From Alitta virens (Eukaryota > Annelida > Polychaeta > Phyllodocida > Nereididae), in NCBI GenBank assembly GCA_932294295.1, contig OW028581.1, positions 12,017,162 through 12,081,161 of the forward strand: 64,000 nt of DNA, in the 5' to 3' direction. The notes below the pieces were generated by a model that worked only from the letters and a program-made list of their open reading frames with translations, was not told where the DNA came from and did no database searches. Each line of letters opens with the position of its first letter. Position 1 is the stretch's first letter. Positions 58,624-64,000 of the stretch are shown one piece after another. Made by a program: the position numbers and the translations under genes.

Positions 58624-58721
58624 TATAAGTTAGAATAATTAGACACCAAGTGAGAACAATGCAACAGTTAACAAAGGAACAATGATCGATGCCATTCTTT
58701 TGCTGAGGTCAGAAAGCCATA

Positions 58722-58774
58722 GCGCATGCGCATGACAACTTTGGCAGGTGGCGCTTCTTAGTTACCATGGAAAC
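58722..58774. promoter_or_regulatory. NRF1 site plus RFX X-box cluster
   Basis: GCGCATGCGCA at 58722-58732 is the NRF1 palindrome. GTTACCATGGAAAC at 58761-58774 matches the two-half RFX X-box (GTTRCC, two bases, GGYAAC-like). A second CG-containing stretch (ACATCCGGCTGTCACC) follows at 58794. Such clusters are typical of housekeeping or ciliary gene promoters in animals. No exon is obvious within 500 bases on either strand; the small plus frame at 59334 after a strong acceptor is the nearest candidate. Confidence 0.45.
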
Positions 58775-59024
58775 CTCTTCAATCACTAGCTACACATCCG
58801 GCTGTCACCTAGGAGAGTTCTCGAAATTATTTCCTTCTTAAATTGTCTGAATTGGGTTTATACTTAAGTCAGTGCACCGAAAATATTTTTGACTAAAATA
58901 ATTAGCGCTTTTTCTTTTCTTTTGGATTTTAAATTTATAACAATTAAATTTTGTAGAGCCTATAATGACTAACTGCCTATAGCCATTTTTTGACTAACCA
59001 GTTCAACATATATCTTTATATATC

Positions 59025-59034
59025 TTTATATATA

Positions 59035-59092
<58 letters not shown>
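59025..59092. repeat. TA dinucleotide repeat
   Basis: About 30 TA units with a TGTGTG interruption near 59040. Confidence 0.9.
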
Positions 59093-59093
<1 letters not shown>

Positions 59094-59334
59094 AGCAAGT
59101 TAGTCTCCTTTATACATTGTAATTTAAAGCGACATTGTTTTCACTAAGAAGTCAGTCATTAATGACTATTACATGTGGATGACTTCAGTTGACTTTAAAT
59201 TGTTGAAAGGATTACTAATTGCAATAACCCCAATATGCGTTAGGTTTGAGTAAATCACATTTTATCCTTATTTCTTTTATAGGTATTGATTCAATATATT
59301 CAATAATACATTTCTACTTTTTTTTTTTCAGAAA

Positions 59335-59455
59335 AATGCTATTTATTTTACCTGAAAGTTTCAGAAGTGTTTTATACTACAAAACAATTCATAGCCACTT
59401 TAGTTATGGACACTTGGACATTGTCATTAGTAAAACTTACGTTTGTTACATGTAA
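59335..59455 (+). CDS. weak candidate exon after strong acceptor
   Basis: An almost pure T tract ending TTTTTTTTTTTTCAG is followed at once by AAAAATG. That ATG opens 40 codons (MLFILPESFRSVLYYKTIHS and on) to a TAA. The acceptor is excellent, but the peptide has no recognisable domain and there is no clear donor. It lies 560 bases downstream of the NRF1/X-box cluster and could be the start of a coding or UTR exon, or chance. Confidence 0.18.
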
Positions 59456-59652
59456 TGGGAACCGCAACGAATTAAAATCATAGACTAGTCAAAAAATCCT
59501 GCCTGTTATTCATATGTAATGTTATGTATAGGCCTAATGTTGAACATTAATAACTAGGCCTACAAAACAATCTGAACAAAAAAAGCCAATCTAATCTCAT
59601 TGCATTCTTTATCTTACCCATATTGTCAATTGCTCTAAACAATGGCCTTAGA

Positions 59653-59664
59653 TGCGCATGCGCA
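59653..59664. promoter_or_regulatory. NRF1 palindrome TGCGCATGCGCA
   Basis: A perfect 12-bp NRF1 motif sits at the start of a locally CG-rich patch (59.65-59.77 kb) containing GAGAGC/GAACGAGAGC repeats. It lies about 930 bases from the similar site at 58722. It may mark a divergent or downstream transcription start. No exon is recognised beside it. Confidence 0.35.
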
Positions 59665-59771
59665 CAGATCGTCAGCTATCCATCACTAATCACGTAATTT
59701 CTCGCCAGATCACTCTTGTTGCGAGAGCTGAAACGAGAGCCTGAACGAGAGCTCAGAAGTGCCTATAAGGT

Positions 59772-60714
59772 TGTGTAACTTTTTTGGAATTCTTTTTTTC
59801 TTACAAAACAGGCTAGTGTGAAAAAGGTAGATAGGGAATCAGCCATAATAGAATTAGACTCACGGAACACATGGAACAGAAAACCACAGATTAAATTGAT
59901 CATGATCAGTGGAAAATCAACTCGTCTGTAAAAATTATAATCTCAATACATTTAATAAATTAGCGCCTAGTCCCCTGTCCACAGGACAAGGTTACAAAGG
60001 CATACATGCAAAAATATGGAATTTCGACCTTGTGCGGGAACTAGCCTTTTACCTCTAATGCAATGTAGGTCGGTTCTGGCTAATAATAAATGAACTATAC
60101 TGCTATGTGCAAATAAATACATTACTATTATTTGGGAATAGCTCAAATCTAAGATATAATTGAGCCTACAATATATAATTGATATTTATATAGACTTCAG
60201 GAAATGCTTTTTAAACAAGGAAAGGTACAGTAACGAACAACATGACGGTTTAAAAATTAATTAAGGGGCAAGAATGAGGTAGTCTAATGTTATTAGCATG
60301 TAGCCTTAATAACGAGGTGGTCTTAATTTTAATTTGTATATCATAAACATTGTTATTGAGGTATTATTCTGAACATGTAATAATTATATATAAATGAAAG
60401 AAATAAAATTAAGTAAAACCTCACACAACTGGAATTGATTCAATTTAATCTTATAAGAAATTATTTTATCAAAATTAAAGTTTTACGTTAATTTCATAGG
60501 CCAATATATGTTGCCAAAAACTCGCATGTGTTCAAGTTTATTAATATTAATAACTATCTCAGAGAAACAATAATGCAATGAGTGACATGTTTTTTCATGA
60601 CAGAGTTCTTGTGACAATAACATGTGAATACTGTCCATGAATGTCACATGACTATAGCATGCAACGTTAACAATGGCATTATTCCTATTGTCTGGGGATT
60701 TTGAACAATATATA
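59772..60714. other. no gene seen
   Basis: AT-rich DNA downstream of the 59.65-kb NRF1 patch. One isolated pogo-like end module lies at 60301-60330. Confidence 0.45.
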
Positions 60715-60869
60715 AGTGGTCTTAAAAGTGATGTAGTCTGAATAGTGAAGTAGTCTTAATAGTGAAGTGGTCTTAATAGTGAAGTGGTCTTAATAGTGAT
60801 GTGGTCTTAACAGTGAAGTGGTCTTAACGGTGAGGTGGTCTTAATAATGTGGTGACTTTGAAACCTCCT
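60715..60869. repeat. tandem array of pogo-like end modules
   Basis: About seven copies of AAGTGGTCTTAATAGTGAAG-type units, each close to 20 bases, end at GTGACTTTGAAACCTCCTAG. A single related unit lies at 60301-60330. The regular spacing looks like a minisatellite grown from a transposon end. Confidence 0.6.
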
Positions 60870-61795
60870 AGTAGAGCTTTACAGGAAAATATTTATATTA
60901 TTAATACCAGAAAGTGCTAAGATCAGTGGAATGTTTCATGAGACAGAAATAAATGTTTCTGGATTTATTTATCCGGTTAGATATAGCAGTTACACATATT
61001 TAATTTGGCAAGGGGAATAAAAAATTATTAACACTCTGTTTACTGGTTTCCTGTCTACAAATTTCAAGTATTAATATATATCACCCATTTCTCATCTGCT
61101 TCATGGATTGGCAATAGAAAAGATCGTTAAATTACAACTCCGTATTTTACAAAATCAGTTATGATATAGTTTGGGTATATAACTGATTCTTTATTTTTTA
61201 CAAAATGTTATGATTAAATAAATTAATCATATAATTTTAAAAGTTGAAATTTCTTTTATAAATGTATGTAGAGATAAAAAAAACATTAAAATAAATTACA
61301 CCACAATGATGACAATGATGATGAACATGCCAATGAAAGACAGGAAGTCTTTGATTATAATTACTGTCAATCACACCAGCTTAATCTAAATTTATAATGA
61401 TAGTTTATTATATGAAGCCATAATTCTACTTTCATCATCATTATTAGCGAATACTCCCATCTTTACACTCATTAAAACTCATAGTAAGGTATAATACCTG
61501 TAGGTAACTATTGCACCATACATGGATTGCTTGTATCCATGTACCTACATTAATTTTGTTTAATAATTTAAAAGGAGGTACACAATGAAAATAAAAATAT
61601 TATTGCAATAATCAATAAACAGCACAATTTCTATTAAATTTTGAAAACATAGCAATGATTTTGAATTTATGCATTTCACACAGAATCAACAAAGCACACT
61701 AAACCATTGAAATTATGCAAATCACTATTCTGGGTTGAATTTCGCTGTTCCGCAACTGGGGACATGCTCTTTAAGGACCGTACTACAGCGACCTC

Positions 61796-61803
61796 TCACG
61801 TGA
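61796..61803. promoter_or_regulatory. canonical E-box TCACGTGA
   Basis: A perfect 8-bp palindrome of the USF/MITF/TFE type lies 21 bases before an ATG that opens a signal-peptide-like frame (61824). In AT-rich DNA this CG-containing site is unlikely to be background. A regulatory role is inferred. Confidence 0.35.
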
Positions 61804-61823
61804 TAGAGAAGAACTAAACATAT

Positions 61824-62077
61824 ATGGCAAGTCGATTTTGGATAATTCTATTTCTTCTTTTGTCGCTCAGACACCTATTATTGGGGATATTTTGACTATT
61901 TGGAGGCATGCAGTGTTTCGGCAGTAGCACATGGAGACACTTGCAGCACTAGCATCCAAGTTAATATGAATTTGACCAACATGACCTACATAGGTCAAGG
62001 TCAGACCTTGATAAACTCAAGCACCCTCACACCATACTGGACCGAGGATGGAGTTACTGCTTCTACAAGGGAAATGG
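61824..62077 (+). CDS. candidate secreted/membrane protein exon (frame shift or splice inside)
   Basis: Two readings compete. (1) ATG 61824 gives MASRFWIILFLLLSLRHLLL, a convincing signal peptide, but that frame stops at a TGA about 24 codons in. The downstream open frame lies one base out of step, so a frameshift would be needed. (2) The stretch TTCTATTTCTTCTTTTGTCG followed by CTCAG at 61870 is an excellent acceptor, making 61871-62077 an internal exon of 207 bases. It is bounded by a GGGTAATT-type donor and is phase 1 at both ends, the symmetric phase common for extracellular modules. The encoded peptide has two cysteines (EACS, DTCS) and three N-glycosylation sequons (NLT, NMT, NSS), fitting an extracellular segment. 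No family is recognised. Confidence 0.35.
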
Positions 62078-62885
62078 GTAATTGAACAGCTACACAGACT
62101 GCTAACCACACACAGACGCACAGACGCTGCAGGTGATCCCCATACCCTATAAGCAATGTATAATAAACTTTAATTGCTATACAATTATTAACAATGATAA
62201 ATCTATAACATTGTTAAATATAACAACCTAGGAACTGCTGACAGGAGGTAATTATGATATATGCAATATATTTTTAATATAACAATTTATACATTTTATC
62301 ACATATCACAAGTTGTGATCTATACTTGACCCAATGAGTAAGGTCATGGAAAGAATAAACCGTAAAGATAAGTATATGGTAGATTTATTTTATGTATAAT
62401 TCATATGTTAGACAAAGTGTTGATTAAATTGTAAGTAGTTAACATGACACCCATAACACCCTGGCGTCCCGCTGCATGACATGTGCCTAGAATTTTTATT
62501 TCGCTATGGTCCACTTATAGAAGAAGTCAGTCAGATGTGCCATATTGAATTGATAGGGAAACAAGTATGGTACTAAAAGTTGACCCGAGGTAATGGAAGA
62601 AGGTGGTGTTTGAGGAAGAGAGGTGGGGGAGTAGGGAAAGGGAGGAATGATGACGAAGAAACATATTTTAAAAATGTATTATGTACCAAAAGGTATTTAT
62701 TAAATAGTGACTGAAATGTATAAGAAGTAATACAAATGATACAGGGTATATGTGTATCAGAAACATTCTTAGATATATGTATGCAATAAAGATGGCATTA
62801 AGCTATTGAAAGTGGAACTAGTGCAGGAAAGAAATAATGGTATTGAAAAAGAGAGCAGAGTTATAATGTTTAATAAAACAATGCG
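62078..62885. other. no gene seen
   Basis: Follows the candidate exon's donor and would be its intron if that exon is real. A purine-rich stretch lies at 62590-62660. At 62967-63233 a frame follows TCTTTTGCAG and is Cys-containing (FRCHCLLCL), but two frames compete and neither has a recognisable domain. Confidence 0.35.
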
Positions 62886-62946
62886 TGTAATACCTAATGG
62901 TGTAATACTTAATGGTGTAATACTTAATGGTGTAATACTTAATGGT
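62886..62946. repeat. 15-bp repeat, four units
   Basis: Four units of GTAATACTTAATGGT, the first with CC in place of CT. A 15-base period keeps frames open but nothing else suggests coding. Confidence 0.85.
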
Positions 62947-63278
62947 AAGTGAAGATATGACGAATCTTGAGCAGACGCCACATCTTTTGCAGGTTCAGAT
63001 GCCATTGTCTGCTGTGTTTGTCAAAACTTGTGCCACCACAACTACCAGCTGACTACGATGCTCTGCCACAAGCATGGAAGCTCAACATGTGGTCTGCTTG
63101 CCAAAAATACCCACTGGCTGTAAAATGCGGATCTGTTTTTGCTGGCAGAATGTCTGTTACAAAGTATAAGAAACACACCCGTCAACAACTGCACAAGTCT
63201 GTAGTGCTGTCTATAATTTGGCAAAATGAATGAATGTCCATGACAACTAATGGTATTAAGAAAAAATAAACTACTTAC

Positions 63279-63374
63279 CAATCTATAAATATTGTTCTTC
63301 AAAACACCGCCGATCCTCATGTTCCGTATTTCATAGTCACCATGCTCCCACAATGCATCGTAATGACCCACTTG
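63279..63374 (-). CDS. possible minus-strand first exon with strong donor
   Basis: On the minus strand the frame GHYDALWEHGDYEIRNMRIG runs into VLKNNIYRL and then a perfect GTAAGT donor at 63278. Upstream lie a CCAAT box and an ETS-like CTTCCGGC, so this looks like a 5' exon. The frame has no upstream ATG. The in-frame ATG within it would give MRIGGVLKNNIYRL, while other ATGs upstream open short frames that stop, so part of it may be 5' UTR. The product is unknown. Confidence 0.3.
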
Positions 63375-63393
63375 CCATACGCATGCCGGTTAA

Positions 63394-63414
63394 ACCAATG
63401 GCTGCCGGAAGAAG
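63394..63414. promoter_or_regulatory. CCAAT plus ETS-like motif, possible bidirectional promoter
   Basis: ACCAATGG is followed six bases on by CCGGAAG, with several CG dinucleotides around (63.31-63.46 kb). This stands out against flanks that are nearly CG-free. A minus-strand exon with a consensus donor lies on one side and a basic, Lys/Arg-rich plus frame (63442-63646) on the other. The layout fits a short divergent promoter; this is inference. Confidence 0.3.
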
Positions 63415-63441
63415 AAATTAGGACGCAATTTGTTGCAATAG

Positions 63442-63646
63442 TTGCCGCCGAAGCGGTCAACGAAAAGACAAATATCGCAAGCTAAGTTGGTCAATGATGT
63501 TATAATAGTCAACCATGAACTCAGAACAAGTTTATTTGAACAGTATATAAAAATATACAAGATCAGGAGGGACCCTAAGGCAGCCGCTGTTGCTGACAAA
63601 GGCCCCCCCCCCCTTGCCAAAGTTTACAATAAATCAATATCACCAG
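63442..63646 (+). CDS. weak candidate exon, basic peptide
   Basis: An open plus frame begins right after a TAG that could double as an acceptor AG (GTTGCAATAG). It ends at CACCAG/GTATAT, a usable donor. The peptide starts PPKRSTKRQISQAKLV and is basic. An 11-C run (63603-63613) is translated as prolines, so the frame is sensitive to slippage. The nearest ATG (63399) is in another frame and stops after seven codons. It is unrecognised and may be chance. Confidence 0.2.
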
Positions 63647-64000
63647 GTATATCAAACAAATATATATATTGTATTTGATATAAAGACGTGATAAAAGGAT
63701 GAAGTTTATCTGTCTAAAAACAAATATTTTATAATAAAAAAAAAAGTGTATTTAAAAGTCCATTCATTGTGATTTATGTAGAATTATGAAGACTGGAATT
63801 ATATCATGTAATTATTGGCGCTTGAACAATGAGCCTCCTTTTTCCAGCATCCACACTTCAGTTTTAGTGGGTAAACCAATTTACATTCCATTGTGTCTGT
63901 TCAAATTAATTTTAATTGATATTGCTGAACAAAGAATATCTGTTATAATATCCATATTTCTTGTGGTGATGTTTTGATTGAATATGTCTGCAATGAGTCT

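Noticed and set aside
62967..63233. Cys-rich exon after TCTTTTGCAG
   Set aside because: Two different frames look equally plausible, neither has a known domain, and no donor follows.

Overview
The window is AT-rich and almost entirely non-coding. It holds thousands of bases of microsatellites, minisatellites, MITEs, SINE copies and broken LINEs, with only short reading frames flanked by splice-like signals. There are no ribosome-binding sites or operons. Introns, a tRNA-derived SINE, CR1/L2-like non-LTR retrotransposons, hAT and pogo-like DNA transposon relics, and animal promoter motifs (RFX X-box, NRF1, CCAAT, E-box) all point to a metazoan nuclear genome. One recognisable host coding exon, a GABA-B-type (class C) receptor N-terminus at 39.35-39.57 kb, together with the repeat style, suggests a marine invertebrate, possibly an early-branching one such as a sponge or cnidarian. 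The species cannot be fixed from the sequence.

Layout. 0-12 kb: SINE copies, a 10-bp minisatellite inside a hairpin, a 5'-truncated LINE (6.64-7.43 kb), and a complete 401-bp hAT-type MITE with an exact 8-bp target duplication (8.61-9.01 kb). 12.1-21.7 kb: a nested transposon stack. A minus-strand CR1/L2-like LINE reads 21.65 -> 12.16 kb. It is interrupted by a 3.1-kb element flanked by TAA duplications (18.07-21.21 kb) and by a block carrying a plus-strand LINE fragment (15.9-17.1 kb). 22-38 kb: tandem repeats (13-bp array at 23.6-24.1 kb, GGAGA array at 36.8-37.3 kb), MITE relics, a second copy of the 6.6-kb LINE family (30.13-31.0 kb), a possible aminotransferase-like terminal exon at 36 kb, and a perfect X-box at 27.56 kb.

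39-42 kb: the receptor exon with an upstream CCAAT box, then SINE and tRNA-like heads. 42.9-53.9 kb: a large, previously unremarked inverted duplication. At least six segments recur in mirror-image order around a centre near 48.7 kb, with identity from about 80% to about 99%. The left arm also carries a minus-strand LINE (45.83-47.1 kb) and a SINE. 54-64 kb: SINE copies, TATC microsatellites, pogo-like terminal-repeat relics, and three promoter-like spots: NRF1 plus X-box at 58.7 kb, NRF1 at 59.65 kb, and an E-box followed by a signal-peptide-like start at 61.8 kb. A possible first exon on the minus strand lies at 63.3 kb.

No complete host gene is visible. The receptor exon is the only host product I name with real confidence. 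The strongest structural observations are the inverted duplication, the LINE/transposon nesting with readable target duplications, and the iterated-end DNA transposons.
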